Assembly: GCA_022747635.1 (NCBI GenBank)
Contig: JAKTNV010000003.1
Span: 11,162,911 to 11,226,910, forward strand
Direction of reading: 5' to 3'
Length of the DNA stretch: 64,000 nt
Source: Hetaerina americana
Taxonomy: Eukaryota; Arthropoda; Insecta; Odonata; Calopterygidae
Shown here: one piece after another, positions 12,250 through 25,822 of the stretch
Numbering within the stretch: the first letter of the stretch is position 1
Layout of the letters: every line of letters begins with the position of its first letter
Position numbers and translations under genes: made by a program
The notes under the pieces: model-generated
Told to the model about the DNA's origin: nothing
The model's database searches: none
The model's input: only the letters and a program-made list of their open reading frames with translations

Positions 12250-13145
12250 CAATGGACTACCATAATCAACCCCGCTATGACACGGGGGCTTCCTCGCTAT
12301 TGCCTGGGGAGGAAAGAAACAATCCACTCCAAAGATATTTTTCCTGGGCTCGGTTCCGCGCCAAAGTGCGTGGGGCTTCCTCGCGGGACACACGGGTGCG
12401 GTGGCAAAGGACGAATGGGATGGATGCATCGGCAGAAACCACCGTATGAGGATCCACGGGGAAAAGGGGGAATGGGGGAGGGAGGGGCGAAGAGGGAGGG
12501 AGGGGCGTAGGGAGGTGAGGAGGGTTGAGCTGTCGCCGCACAGGGGATGGGGGGCCTCTCTTCTTCCACCCTCCTTTCGAAGAAGAGATTGGAGCGCGCG
12601 AAATCGGGAGAGGAGGCGCGAGGGAGGTTTGGGGAGAAGGACCGACCGCTTTGGGAGGGACAGAGAGAGAGATACGTATATATAGGGGGAGGTGTATATA
12701 GGGGGGTTATATAGGGGGAGGGGGAGCTGAGAGAGTCGGGGAGCAAGTATAAGAGAGTATTAATGGAACGGAAGGGATGTTTCGGTGGCGGGGCCAGAGG
12801 GGAGGACCAGAAGGTGGAGAGTTCGACTCTCCCATCCCCCCGCACGAGAAAAGGGGCGTAGAGAGAGGAGGGGCCAGCCAACCTCCTTTAGGTCCCCCTC
12901 CCCCCACCTACGTTTCCCGCTGCACCCTCCTCCTCACCCCCCAGTCGCCAGGCGGCCCCACCCCCACCCTCCTCCTAGCCCTCCGCCGTGGGAGGACCTC
13001 GCGACCTCGGCAATCACCAAAGTGGTGCGGCGGCACCCTCACCGTCCCATTACGGGATGAAGAGAGAGTGAGAGAGAGGTATGTTTGTGTGCGTATGTGT
13101 ATGCGCGCTCGCGGGAGGCAGGAGTCCCATCCATCGTCCCATCAT
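12250..13145. other. GC-rich block with switch of strand asymmetry
   Basis: Purine-rich on the plus strand to about 12825, then pyrimidine-rich to about 13020. It contains a TATATA plus G-run repeat (12677-12724) and a small tRNA T-arm-like hairpin (12816-12832). No supported gene. Confidence 0.6.
12677..12724 (+). repeat. TATATAGGGGG repeats, possible G-quadruplex
   Basis: Four runs of at least five G occur at 12685-12689, 12701-12706, 12714-12718 and 12720-12724. The loops are 11, 7 and 1 bases, and three of the runs are directly preceded by TATATA. The arrangement is compatible with a G-quadruplex on the plus strand, but folding is inferred only. Confidence 0.6.
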
Positions 13146-16100
13146 TAGGGATGGGCAGGAAACAACGAAAGGCGTTCGGTAATACCGAGACTATATATGA
13201 TTTACCTCGGTAAAGCCGACCACCACTCCAAATCTGTGATTACCAAGAGGGTAGCCCCTCATCTTGCTTGTGACCCAGTGATTTAAAGTAGAGGCATCCC
13301 ATCGCACCAGTTGAATGGCAGATGATATATTCCATTTTCTGTTGCATTATAAACACCTTTTTTCATTTGGTCCTAAAATTACTCATTAATGGCTATAAAT
13401 AACAGGCCCTTCAAAGGAATCATGCAAATAATCACCATCAAATTGTTAGTGGTTTACTTAATTAGCACAACTTTGCAGAAATCTCAATTACAAACAATAT
13501 TGACTCACAGCATTAATGAAAGTATTGTATGTTCGGATTGGCCATTGCGTTGGACAAATATTTCCTCTGAGATCACAGTATCTCTCCACTCATGCTATAA
13601 AATGGTAGTCTGAATAGATATTAATAGGATAACCGTAATATAAGGTACTTGCATCCAATGGCAAAAAAATTACTTTAAGGTTACGCAATAATTTGATAAA
13701 TTCACACCATATGTATGTAAATACACGAAGAGCACAAAAATAGTGGTGTGCCGAAAGTGTCGAGACAGTGATATTGCTGATTTGAAATCCTCCGCCGTAA
13801 CGATACCTTTTAAGTTCCCCTCCCATCCCCTTCCCACGACTACACCCCCGAGCACCCCGTCCTGCCCTTTCCAACTCAAACTGTCTCCTATCCCTCACTT
13901 ATTACCGATGACTCTCTATCCGCTGAACAATCAACACTATTTTTACTACAGTAGAGGGACATGCCTTCATGCAAGATAGCCACCGTTGTGTTTGAGAAAT
14001 TTAACCCCTACATTAACATGTTCATGCTGACTGAGTCTTAAGCAGACTTGAGAAAATCGACCGGCAAGAGAAATGGGTATTTTATATACAAGCTATGTGT
14101 CTATGGCTGCGGAGCCAGTATCCAATGCATTTAAGATGTTGTCCAAGGGCATAGGCACGGCTTCGGCTGAAATCACCCATTTAAATGTTTTCTCACAATC
14201 ACGATTTCCTTCTTCTACATACACATGCAAACCTACTCTCCTAGCCTCTAAACCGTTTGCGAGAGTACTTGCTTTTTTTGCAGTAGGAACTTATGGTAAA
14301 TCATAGGTCATAAATGTGACAAGGTAAGAAGAAGTCATTCTATTCAACAGTGACCCTTAACTCTAACAAAATGTCCCTTAATAGTTTTCATTTAAAAATT
14401 TCTGTTTCCAATCTGCTCGCACTCTACGAATCTCAATCGTGTTTGTCAGTACATTCAGATTTTGGCCGGAATTGATCATACGGGATCGACACAGTAAGTA
14501 CAGTATAATTAGTTTACTATGTTTCCGAATAGGTTTCTCACAGAATCCTTCCAAGAATGTAATAGCATTAAATTGAAAAATACATATAAAATATTTCAAA
14601 GATGTGGATACCAATTTATTTTATAACTTTATTCTTTACGAAATGACAAGAATCATTTAAGTTTTTACCAAAATTATACTTAATTACATAAGAAGTGTAC
14701 TTGGACACCAATTTTATCGGAAAATAAATTCTCTATTTAAGCCAAATTTCATGCAAAGATCTGAATTAGTATTTAATATCTCGCAATCATTTTTTAACGA
14801 AGGCTCAGTAGCATGGTTCATAATTCAATTATAAATTAAGAGAACCGAGAACGTGACTAAATAACGTCCACTATTAGTTATTAATTCATTACACAATAGT
14901 CTAGAATGCTAACACCATAATACGATAAGAAAAAATTAAAATTAAAACTATTTTAGAACACACACCATAGTCGCATAAGAACGATTTCATGCATACAAAT
15001 GTCGTATATCAATAGTTCCTCAGCAATACTTATTTCAGCTTACCTATTTTGCGTTGGCGAGACAAATAAGATTTTGCGGAATTATTTTGGTGCAACAACA
15101 ACTGAAAACAGGAAAGTACTGAATTGTCATACAAACCACCGTATCGTATGGTAGAATTTGCTGAAAATGTGTGAAACCAATACGCAATAGGTCACGATAA
15201 AACTAGAGGAATTGTGAAAGGAAGGCAGATCGTTTCGTGCTAAGAAAACATAAGCGTTAGGTCATAGTTAGGTAATAGTTAGGTCAGGTTAGGTGCAGCT
15301 AACATACTTAAATGTTAGGGGTGGGACAACTTAGAATCAACAAGTCTGGGATATCTCTATAAGTCATATACGGGCCGTAAGGGATAAAGGAAATTATTAG
15401 TCGGTTAGAGAAGCCAATTTTTTTATGAAAAGAACGACCATAAATTTAAAATTAAAGCAAGACGGCAGAAAAGCAACAAATATTCCTTCCTTTATTGTTC
15501 AAATGATAATTGACACAGATTACCTGAAAAAGTATTAAATCCTTTTCCAAAGAGCCTCAAAATATTTAACTAGAGACTTCAAAAAATTGCCAGGGTGAAG
15601 TAATATATAGGCATGAGTATTTTTCTTATGTTTGCGTTATCACCAGCATTAGTCCAACGTAGAATACTGCATGATAATAATACTATACTTTCAAAATGTC
15701 CTGCGGTTTCAAAGGAATATATTTCAGATTTGATGTATCAATGCCGTGTCAATACCAAATAGGCTGTAAAATAGCATTTTGGGAAAATCAGAAAATTATT
15801 TTGCCCAAAAATTGGTAACTAGAGCCTTAATTTCTAAAACCTACCTGTGCACCCATTTATACTTCCCTCATTATTGCTTCCGCATCGCAGCTAGGGTACA
15901 ATTTTAATATACGAAGGTACAATACCGTACGTACCTAACTCCTCTTTGGGTACTTTTTTCCCTATCCCTTTGGTTTTGAACTGTCCACACACCAACTGAA
16001 CACTCAATAAAAGCGCTTATTTGATTAATGTAGAAAGCACAAAAATAACATTTCCATCCATGTAATATGGGCACTGGATCTTGCATGTTTGACTCTTATC

Positions 16101-17529
16101 CTGGACTCATTGCAATATTACTATACCATTCGGGTTGCTGGATAGCTCCGTACACAGTAACGCTATTGTGTGAGACTTAATAGATATCAAAGGTATCCGT
16201 TTATTACCCATCATTTTTGAGAGATGAACGAGTGTTTTAACCCACACTTTGACGAGTTTCATTTCATTCACCGTTGACCCTAGGTTTTTAAAGAATATTG
16301 CAGTTTCATTTGTCGCCAATACCGAAGTAAGGGTCTCTGATAACCTATTGTTGGACTTTATGGCCTGAATTTGCTTAAAACTGACATACCTGTAAGTACG
16401 AGCTAAGTTACGGGAAAGCATTCATATCACATCAATGCCATCTAAAAAAACTTTTATTGAACTCATTATGGATCTTCTATCATAACCGCAAATAAGCCTT
16501 AAAATAATGTTATCGAATATTTGCTCTAATACTCTAACTCTATCAACTAATTAAAGCTGTAAACTAATCTATGCATTTTTCAGCGATTCTTGAAACCGAT
16601 ATAATGTGGATGACATCATTATTTTGCCCGTCATGTGTTTCTAATTTTGACAAAATCATTGATGATATACTACTATGTAGTATTCATTATATATTATAGA
16701 ATGTCATTCCAAAGTGGCATTAATATATTTATCTAATTTCTTCGTTTTCTCCCAGGGTTTACTTTCACTCGTGATCTTATCTAATTGTAATATCTCAATG
16801 ATGGAGTCCTATTTCAATGTTTCTTGGAGTGCGTATCGTAAAAGAGAGTATCTCAAAGCCAATGCTTACACTTTATGGGAAAAAATCCACACTACCTTTA
16901 ACAAACGTTTTACTCTTTAATATCAGGACCCATGATTGTTTTTAGGGAATTAAAGTACAGAGTGCCCTCTTTAAATTTCGAAATTAACAAAACCATATCG
17001 TTTCAGAATGAGAATTATTTTTGACTGCACAAAACTTTACAAGAATTCCCGTCGAACTTTGAAACCACTGTCCCCGATGAACGTTAATGCAGGCGTTGCA
17101 GGCTCCTAAGAATGAAGCGGAGAAATGCGCAACGTGAACCTAGGCCCACCAGTCGTTTGGGTCAAATAAATATTTTCTCATGGAATTGCATTCGAGGTTA
17201 TCGTCATCGACATGCTAATGATATTTCACTGAAACCAGCACATGAGCATAATATATCCAATACGTTTTGATGATTGCTAATGCAATGAAATCATTGAAAA
17301 GTAAAAAAAAAAATGGATCCTAAGATCAAGGGAGGGAATATACGTACTATTTGCCCGTAGGTGGTACGGATTCTTAAGAGGACAGCTTATTAGATTAATC
17401 TCGCAGGCAGAATGAGCTTGGGTTGCACTTCTTTTATGTACCCACTGTTGGTGGTGGCATTATTAAAATGCATGGAAAATGAGGAGTGCCTTACTCGCTC
17501 GCCAAGTGCTCTGATTCTTTTTCGTAAAA
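13146..17529. other. Long AT-rich spacer
   Basis: Mostly AT-rich with no recognisable gene. The longest frame outside composition blocks is 104 codons on the minus strand (16107-16421), which I do not recognise. It has no domain I can name and could be chance. A TTAGG-type minisatellite lies at 15257-15299. Confidence 0.5.
15257..15299 (+). repeat. Short minisatellite with TTAGG core
   Basis: TTAGG occurs at 15257-15261, 15268-15272, 15279-15283 and 15289-15293, spaced 11, 11 and 10 bases, so the unit is about 11 bp (TTAGGTCATAG and variants). A further TTAGG lies at 15315-15319. TTAGG is the usual arthropod telomere unit, but this array is too short and irregular to be telomeric. Confidence 0.7.
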
Positions 17530-17965
17530 GCCACTGGAAAACAGAGATGGAAGGGGTGGGGGCAGATTAATATTTACCCGGGTGGCAGAGACAGAGCTGG
17601 GGGAAAAGAAAGAAAGCGTGAATGGTAAAGGAGGCATTAATGTAGTCGTTGCAAAGAAGGGTTTGAAGGGGTTGGGCGTGGGAGGGTTAGAGGATTAGCG
17701 GGGGAAGGAGGGGAATGGGGAAGTGTTTCGGCGTTGGAGGGCACAGCGTGCGATGGGAGGGGGAGGAAGGAGAAATATGGGGGCGATCGAATGGATGCTC
17801 ATTGTTGCTGTTCGCGCGAACGTTCCCGGAATATAGTGGGGTCGGCCACTCAAAGTGCCTCGGAGTGCGAAAGAGTGGGAGCGACACGAGCGAAAGGGGA
17901 AGTGTTTTGGATAAATCTCCTCCCCCCCACCCCCCAATCTTCCCTCCCAGTCATTATGTGACAAT
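17530..17965. other. GC-rich, purine-rich block
   Basis: G/A-rich on the plus strand with a short C-rich end near 17920-17945. Overlapping low-complexity frames only. Confidence 0.55.
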
Positions 17966-19379
17966 CAAAAACACCTCGAAAACAAACGGACGCGCATGTG
18001 GTGCATACATATATACGCACGGCATTCTTTACCCGAGGATAGCGGATGAAAGCGGCATTCGCCTTTATTTCAAGTCGTTCGAATCCCTTCAATGGCAGCC
18101 GAGTGTGTGATTATTCACGGTTCGTCAAAGGCAGGAACTGCCGGAGAGTCTGGTAGGGAGTGATTAAATGAACCGATCTTGAACAAAGTTTCCCAAATAA
18201 CACAAATGGGAAATGAGATAATGAAGCCAATCACATGCACCTTTTTTTTTGCGAGCTTATAGGAAAAACCTTCACATTCGTGGAGACTTCCGGGCTGTTG
18301 AAATACTTAACCTTAATGGTGACATCGCGTACAAAAATAAAATGGCTTCAAGGATGACCCGTACTATAGTTCGCAATGTTTGTATGAAGCTAATTAATGA
18401 AGCGGAAGAGATATTTCGAAATTCATGGGCCACAAGCTCATGGCCTCGAAAACCATGGTAAAAATAAGAAGCATGGATAAGTTCGTGAGAATAGGCAACA
18501 GCAGAATAAAAGGCGAGTGATTACCACGTGAAGAATGATCAGAACTGGAACAATAGTACCACACGATAGCGGGAAGCTATTTAAGCCTTTACTTCTTACA
18601 AATAAGTAAAGAAAGAATCTCACTGTATTTGTGTTTTTGGAGAAAGTATTAGAAATTAGTAAACTTTTCATCAAAAATAAAACTTGAAATAAGGCATATG
18701 ACAAAAGCAGAACAGGTAGACAAATAATTTCATCCAATATCTAAGATCTTTAGTGGAATGAGAGTTAGCTAAAAGTAACGCGAAAGGCAAAGTGAACGGA
18801 GAGAACGACGTAAAATAACAATCTTGCAAGCTTGAAAACTTGGTAGTTTTATTAACTTTCTAGTTCATGCCTCCGAGCACTCGAAATGTAGCATGAAACT
18901 GACGAAATGGGAGAAATTAGCTGATATATAAGGGGAAATAATTAGAATTTTTCATGAAATATATTCTAAAAATATTTACTATAACGATGATGTTGTCCAT
19001 AAATTATTTTGAAATGACGAGCACTGAATAAATTCTAATGTGAGAACTGAAACAACACTACAACATTTTCACAGCAAAAGTTTAACTGCAAATGAACGTG
19101 AAAAGTAAGCATAGCGTTTACAGAGAAAACTGTCCAACTTTAAAGGCATTGGATTCTGGCCTCGGGTTAGTCGCTTCCGGTTCGGGACGGGGGCATGTTG
19201 GGAGTGAGCCAGCTCCTCGTCCCTAGTCTCCAAAATACTCACCCTGAAAGTCCAGTTCATATCTCCGAGTGGTTTCCGCTCCCCCGAGTAGTTTTCGTTT
19301 AGATTAAAGAAAACCTCAGCAGGCGTACTAACTATTAAGTAAACCTTTTGGACGATCAAGCTCCGGAAACGAGGAGACC
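17966..19379. other. Mixed to AT-rich spacer
   Basis: An exact B-box-like string (GTTCGAATCCC) lies at 18076-18086, but no cloverleaf or convincing A box accompanies it. Nothing else is recognised. Confidence 0.5.
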
Positions 19380-20060
19380 CGCCGTGGGAAAAACGGAAAC
19401 CTCGACGAAGGAACGCGACGTGCAGTAGGAGAAAAAGGGAAGCGATCCGGGGAAATGATGAAGTGACTCCAAGGTCAATATTTATCTCCAGTTAAGAAAG
19501 TCAGTTTTGACAAAGGAAAGGGTACCATTCAGCGAAAACTTTCTCCTTCTCTGGCCCCGGGGATTGTCATCCCAAGAAGAACATTTAGGAAACATTTTTA
19601 CACAAATTATCTCTGTTCCCAGGGAAGTTCCGAGTGGCGGTGGGCAGTCTTCTTTTTGGTCGCCCCAGAGCACTGGGGTGAGTGCGAAGCCGAGAGGGAA
19701 AGTGATGAGCCAGTGTGAGGGAGTATATGGTGGGGGGGGGGGACGGCGAATTAGGGAGCGGTGGGACGGAAAAGGGGAGAAAAAAATCTTTAGGCGTGTC
19801 AGCGGAAGGACTCGCGCCCACACAAGAGGAAAAGGGACGCTCCCTTTCGAAGGAACGGGGGGAGAGGGGGACGCGGCGGTGGGGGCACATCCGTCGCATT
19901 TCCATCAGATCGCGTGCTCCGTCACTCATTGCGATACACTCACATAAATCACTATTTTTTCACCCTCCATTCTTCAATAGCGCGCGTAATTTGCCTCCCC
20001 ACCGTTCAAGCCGATACAACCTCATTTAAATGCCAACTCTCAGCGCTCCCTCACTCATCT
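19380..20060. other. GC-rich block with poly-G
   Basis: Contains a run of eleven G at 19732-19742 and CpG-rich sequence to about 19930. No gene is supported. Confidence 0.55.
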
Positions 20061-21589
20061 CTCCGACGTGGTCGCTGAATACTCCAGAAGGTACACCATC
20101 TCCAACCCGACGGTGCACCATCCTTCGGCAGTTTACATATCCTAACATACGCCCATGCTTTGTTTTGATTTCTAGTGTATCTTATAAAGCACGTCATCCC
20201 ACGTGATAAACTCGTTACACACATTGTCTCTGCATTAGGAAAAAACGTAAACGATGAAGTATAGTTTCACCAACAAAAGGAATAGGACACTTTCATATTC
20301 TATACAGTAAATCAATGGATCCATTACAACCATTTATAAACGCTGCTGCGCCCAGTGGAGACTAATGCAGATAATGTTCAAATGAACAGTAGCTCACTTT
20401 AAAAAACGATTGGAGGTTCTTTTTACATTTTCGGTTCTAATTTGTGGAAGTTGTTCATTATCAGCTAAACTAAAAAGAGTATTTTCCCCGCCAATTCAAT
20501 ACTTACCAATCATTGTTTTAATGCCATCACGGCATTGCCAAGGGTTCACTCTCACCCACTCACAAGTGGAATTATTAAATGGGTGTGGAAGAGTGCAAAG
20601 TTTGTTTAATTCAATTAATAACGATTGAGAGTGTTTTCGCGTTCAATTATATCCTTGTTATCACGTTGGCGCCTGTTTGTATGCATCCCATTATTCATGA
20701 AGTGGTGAAACATAAAATTCGGTAGCTTTCCCTACTTAAAGCCTTAAATTTGTCATATTAATCAGCATATTTTGATATTACCTATATTAAATAATTAGAC
20801 ATGTTCCACTCGATTAGTCATCACATTTGTTGGGAATATTTATTCCATTGAAATTAGCAAAATGAAATCAGATAATACGCAAGCCTTATCCCCAAAAAAT
20901 CATATTATTTATGTATTTATTCATCTTAAAATGAGACAATTTCAACTTCAGCGGAAAAACAATGAAAATGACAGTAGCTTTAATTCACCGAGTAAATCAT
21001 GAAGGGAATTGCTCGTTTCCATGCGCTACCACGTCAGATAATTTTTGCATGTTGATTGTAAAACAGTCATACAATACCATTTCAAAAGAACACACATATA
21101 TTATAAGAAATGATCTCACGATATTTCTTCATATCACAAAAATAATTGCTACAAGTAATTTTTCATTTCACGATTCAAGCTACGTAATTACTAAGCAAAG
21201 AGTATTAAAATCACTGTTAAATATGCAAAAATACTTGGGAAAAACGTTTTTGGCAAATCGGTGTTTCATAATTTATTTCCTTCTCATGAATTGAAGATAA
21301 GCCATTTTGTCACGATTTCCTCATACCCTGGTAATTTTTTGATTAATTAATTTTTGCCCCTTCCCTGTTGGTACCAATATAAAAGCATTTGTTCATTATT
21401 TTAAATGTATGTGCCTATAAAAATACCACAAGCAGTTTTTTTGAGGACAGTATTTCTTTTCATCTTGTTGTGACTGGAGTAACTGGATCATGTTACATAG
21501 TCTAGCAGCATATTATCATCGGCATGTCGTTTTTCCTATGCGCCATGGGGCTTGTCCCCAATTAAATAAATATTTATTTCTGTAATCCC
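20061..21589. other. AT-rich spacer
   Basis: A frame of 110 codons at 20962-21294 (plus strand) is not recognised and looks like chance in AT-rich DNA. Nothing else is seen. Confidence 0.5.
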
Positions 21590-21960
21590 ACTCTGCTCTT
21601 CCCTCTCTCACTCGACCGTCGCGAGAGCGTCGCCTCCCGCCGGGGACAACCCACCGGGACGCGGTGACCGTCCGCCCAGCCGTGTCCTCTCTCCCTCCCG
21701 ACCCCACACCCGAGGAGCAGCGCGCAGTGCACATCCGCGCGTCTCTCCCCCTCGCCTGGCGAGAGCCGTGGACCACAACACACGGCGGTAATTTACTCTC
21801 GCGGCGATGACCATTTTGAGCGACGACTTCAAAAAATCCCATCGTAAACCTTTCTTCCTGGACAATACGAGTGGTGCCTGCGGTAGAAAATTTGCATTTG
21901 TGAACGAATCGTCGTTGCACCCACGACCCATTGATTACGCCTCGCCCATAATACCCTCGG
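21590..21960. other. Small GC-rich block
   Basis: Pyrimidine-rich and CpG-rich (about 21595-21790), grading into balanced sequence. Overlapping minus-strand frames are Arg/Gly-rich artefacts. Confidence 0.55.
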
Positions 21961-24224
21961 AGTATTGAGGGTAAGCAAAAACTCTGGGAATAAATAGGTT
22001 TTTAAAATAATTGGCCCCCTATGTCTTTGAAACAGGTCAGAAACCTCTAAATATAAGATAATAGACATAAATAAACCTACTAATTTATCATAAATGAATT
22101 CATTTTTAACAGCTGGCTTCTTTGCGCATTACTGTGACATAGTCTAAGAATGTGCACCATTATCGTTAACAGAAAAATTAGAAGCCTATGCCATTGTATT
22201 GACTTAGTACGACCTCTTTAACAAAATTGCATTAAAAACTGCTGGAAAGAGTAATTTATGGATTAAATTTCAATAGCAATTGAAGGTCAATCTTAAAAGA
22301 GCTTGAAACTCACTGAAGATGAAGATAGAACAGAAGCACCCCAGAAATGTGTCCTCTGTCCACTATGTGCCCTCTCATTAATATTGCCACGGGAAGAAAC
22401 TTCATTTATTTCTCATTTTAGTGATGTCAGATTAAACCGCAACGTACTTACAGCGGCGTACAAATTCAGTTTTTTCCTGATAGATTACCTAATGTACATT
22501 ACACTTCTGTGTTGAAAGAAGTGACATTTATGAAGTTGTCCCTGCATGTAATTTAAGCCATCACTCAACAGAGTTCCAAATGTCGATTAACTAAAAAGAG
22601 GACCGTTACATTATTTTGGCCCCTTAGGTAATCTATTGGCGCCATTTTACCGGTACCATGATTCCTCAATAGGCATAAGTCAAACTTTAAAGTACTACGG
22701 AAAAATTAATTATTTCGAACCAATAAGTCAAAGAGATCTGCTAAGAAATTATTTGCCTCACAAATCAACTGATCGAAGAAAGTTAATACTCCTACAAGTG
22801 AAAACAAGCACACCGAATGCTTGCATTTGATCTTTGGCCAGCTTGCGAAAGAGAATGCATAGATCATTCATTCCCGCTTCCCCTGATGCCAACCCATAAA
22901 ATGGCTGCTCAATACCCAGCGGGTATCGGAGTTACAGGATTGGAAAGTGAAGGACGAATCCGAGATAGGATGGAAAAGTGAGGAGGAAATTATAAGGGAA
23001 AGAAATAGCGAATGAACTGAGAAGATGAAAATGCAGTACTGGATGAGACATTGAATGAGAAAGTGGAAAGATTCCAACCACATCAGAAACCAACTGCAAG
23101 TACCACTCGTGTGACATTGGTATCACAATAACGTGGGCGTTCATATGAATTTGACATAAAAGAGCACCGATGGATGGGGCCCCATTGCTTCAATAGTATG
23201 AAAACGGATCACTTCGATCTGAAGATGCTCAAGGGCAAGTGGCGAAACCGCTGTCAAACCGAGGGATTAAAAACCTCAGGACAAGAATATTACGTGGGCC
23301 GTTCAATTGTTCCTTAGAAAGTCAAAGACTGTGCGCTCGTAATATCGGGAAAGGTTTGATTCAAGTAAGCCTAATCTCTCACTAGACAGCTGTTCCCGCT
23401 ATATCCATCCGAACATTTTCATAGTCCATTGACGCAACAAACTTTTAGAAAAATGGATAAATTATGAGTTTCGTGCGGTGACTATTTTTAGGATGTTCCG
23501 AAATCCTACAGTTAGGGCGGCTTGAAAAAGTTGGAGAAACGCTGGGAAAACTGAATCTTCCTAAGAGGAAACTGTGTTGAAAAATAAAAAATACCTACCC
23601 AAAATAATTTGCTTTTCTATTTTTACCTAAGGTCTTACTGAATGACCCACGCACGTTTGATAATATTCAAACCGCTGAGAACTTAATAATGACTGAAGCC
23701 TTCAAATAATCCTACGTCCTTCAAGTGGCTACTTTTAAGGTGGGTGTTGGTTGTTAAATGTATTTACTTCTTTAGATGGGTTTATAAATAAGGAAACTTT
23801 TATAGGTATGTCCACTGGTGTCAATCTCCACCGGTCGCATTTTCGACAATTATGTGCCACTTCAAAGGTTTGTCTATAATATGTCCGTGATATGTTCATA
23901 ATATGCTTATTCGAAATCTTTCAGTAAGAAAGCTTTGTAACACAAAGAACGAGGAAAGTAAGGAGGAAAAAGGAACTTGATGGGAGAGTAAAAGGCATGG
24001 TGGATGAGGGGAAGAATAGTGACTATGGGATGGTGGGGTCAAGGGACGACTACTGCCCTTTCTTCCGATAAACCAGCAGAAAAACAAAATATTAAAGTGA
24101 CAAAGTGCAGGGTATTTCAATCATATTTCAACCGTTCAAAACGTTTTCTTGGACTTGAACAAAATTTACCGTTGAAACTTCACATTGTGCCGAGTACAAG
24201 TATTGTTGCTCTTCCGAGGGCGAT
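21961..24224. other. AT-rich spacer
   Basis: A purine-rich tract around 22930-23080 has no recognisable coding content. Nothing else is seen. Confidence 0.5.
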
Positions 24225-24630
24225 GGACGTACGGCGGGAACCGAGCACTCACCGACGGGACTTCTTCCCATGGCGTTGAGAGCACTGAGGTGCCCTCTCC
24301 CCCATCGTCCCGGGGTTGTGGGGAGGGGTTCGCCCTGCCGGCGTCACACGCGGGCCCGCGGGGAGAACGAGGGGCCGCTGGGGAGGTCTCCGTGCCGGCG
24401 GCTCTTGGGTCAGAGTTCAGTTTGAGGCATGTGAAACTGATGGGAGCGAGTGTGCCGTGGGAGATGGGTGTGTTGGATGCGGACAAGGTGGGGAAGTACG
24501 AAGGGAGGGTGGGAAGAGGATTTGCTTGGCACGTGAGGAGATGCGAGAGGACCCGGAAAGGGACGACTGAGGGGAGGGGAGCGGGCGAGGAGGAAGCTCG
24601 GCATCCGGCCGAGGCGCGATCGTAAAGAAC
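24225..24630. other. GC-rich block
   Basis: G-rich and CpG-rich on the plus strand, with frames of 146 codons (24185-24625) and others overlapping it on both strands. Gly/Arg-rich, with no family recognised. Confidence 0.55.
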
Positions 24631-25142
24631 TACTTAAAAATAATGGAGCGACGAGGGGACGGCTATGTATTATTCGAAATAAATGCACCATTTAAAAAAT
24701 CAATAAGGAAAATAGGAGTGGAACATCCCTTACAAAAGAAGGAAAAACTGAATCGAGAGCCATAATAATTCCAGTAAGACTTACCCGCATAAGTGAGTAA
24801 ACGGATGAGGTCAGGGGAAATGAATTATCCAAACAGAAATTTGCCGTCAACATGACGTACGTAGTAGCCCAGAGTGCGGGGAGTTCGTCGACTGACCGGA
24901 GGGTTCCGGGATCCTAAAAATGCGCTACGTATTTACGTGCCGGATGGGCCAATTAAAGCCGGTCTCAACTGCGTGTGTTCTTCGGCGATCACGATATCAC
25001 TTTTGAACATGTGGTGGGAATAATTGTTTCATACTGTTCACCTTTACTACGTCGCTAATTTTTCCATACTCTAAACATTTCTTCAACTTTTCGTGCAGCA
25101 ATAATATTACAATGTACCAAACATTCGACCCTAATTACAGAT
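24631..25142. other. Spacer
   Basis: Nothing recognisable is seen. Confidence 0.5.
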
Positions 25143-25393
25143 ATAAAAGCCCACCGAGAAGGCCCGGGTTAAAATCCTCGAGAAAACAAATATTTTTCAG
25201 TGGTATCTGCTTTGTGGAGAGCACTTAGAGTGAGTACGAAGTCCATCGGATGGGACGTTAAACTGCGCACCCCCTGGAGCCTTTCGACAAGAGTAGGCTA
25301 ATGCCGACGCCGGGTTTCTCTCCACCCTTCCTCCTTTTCTTTCCATCCCTAATGGCACAAATGACCTCAGCTGTCGGTCACCTCAAAAAAAAG
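25143..25393 (+). mobile_element. 5'-truncated tRNA-derived SINE-like unit
   Basis: The unit begins with sequence like the end of a tRNA (CACCGAGAAGGCCCGGGTT), including a degenerate B box (GGTTAAAATCC, 25167-25177; consensus GGTTCGANNCC). It continues with a non-tRNA body containing GGATGGGACGTTAAAC near 25248-25263 and closes with a run of nine A at 25385-25393. The layout of tRNA end, body and A tail is that of a SINE that lost its A-box half. The family name is not assigned. Target duplications are not evident. Confidence 0.55.
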
Positions 25394-25749
25394 TTATCAT
25401 CCACTGATTCATTGGAAATTTATTTTGTGGATTTAATTTAGATATCGAACGTCTGTTCATCTTTTTGAAGATAGTAAGGCTGCAGTGCTTTTGAAGTGGG
25501 AACTATCAGAAATTACAACCTAGGATCGTATGGGCGTGGTAGTTCATAGTAATCAATCTTCGGATGCATTGCTATATTAATCAGTATCCACTCACCAATT
25601 ATTCGTTTATCTTTCAATCTCCATGAATTTCCAATCTCTTTCACACTCATTCAAGATTGATTTCTTCAGTTATTGTGCACCGAATCGGACAATCGCTCTA
25701 ATATCGGACAAATAAACACAAATTTGAAATTTTATTCCACAATAACACA
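25394..25749. other. AT-rich spacer
   Basis: Nothing recognisable. It ends at the TA flank of element B1. Confidence 0.5.
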
Positions 25750-25822
25750 TACAGGGTTCGTCCGGAAAATAAGTGTACTGAGCTCAGGAAAAAAAATTTA
25801 TTACACTTTTACATATCTTAAG

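Noticed and set aside
12816..12832. tRNA T-arm-like hairpin (GGAGA, loop GTTCGAC, TCTCC)
   Set aside because: No acceptor, D or anticodon arms fit around it and no A box is seen, so it is not a tRNA gene.
16107..16421. 104-codon minus-strand frame
   Set aside because: No recognisable domain, splice context or homologue visible. Within chance for AT-rich DNA of this length.
18076..18086. Exact B-box-like string GTTCGAATCCC
   Set aside because: Upstream sequence gives only a weak A-box match and no cloverleaf. Likely chance.
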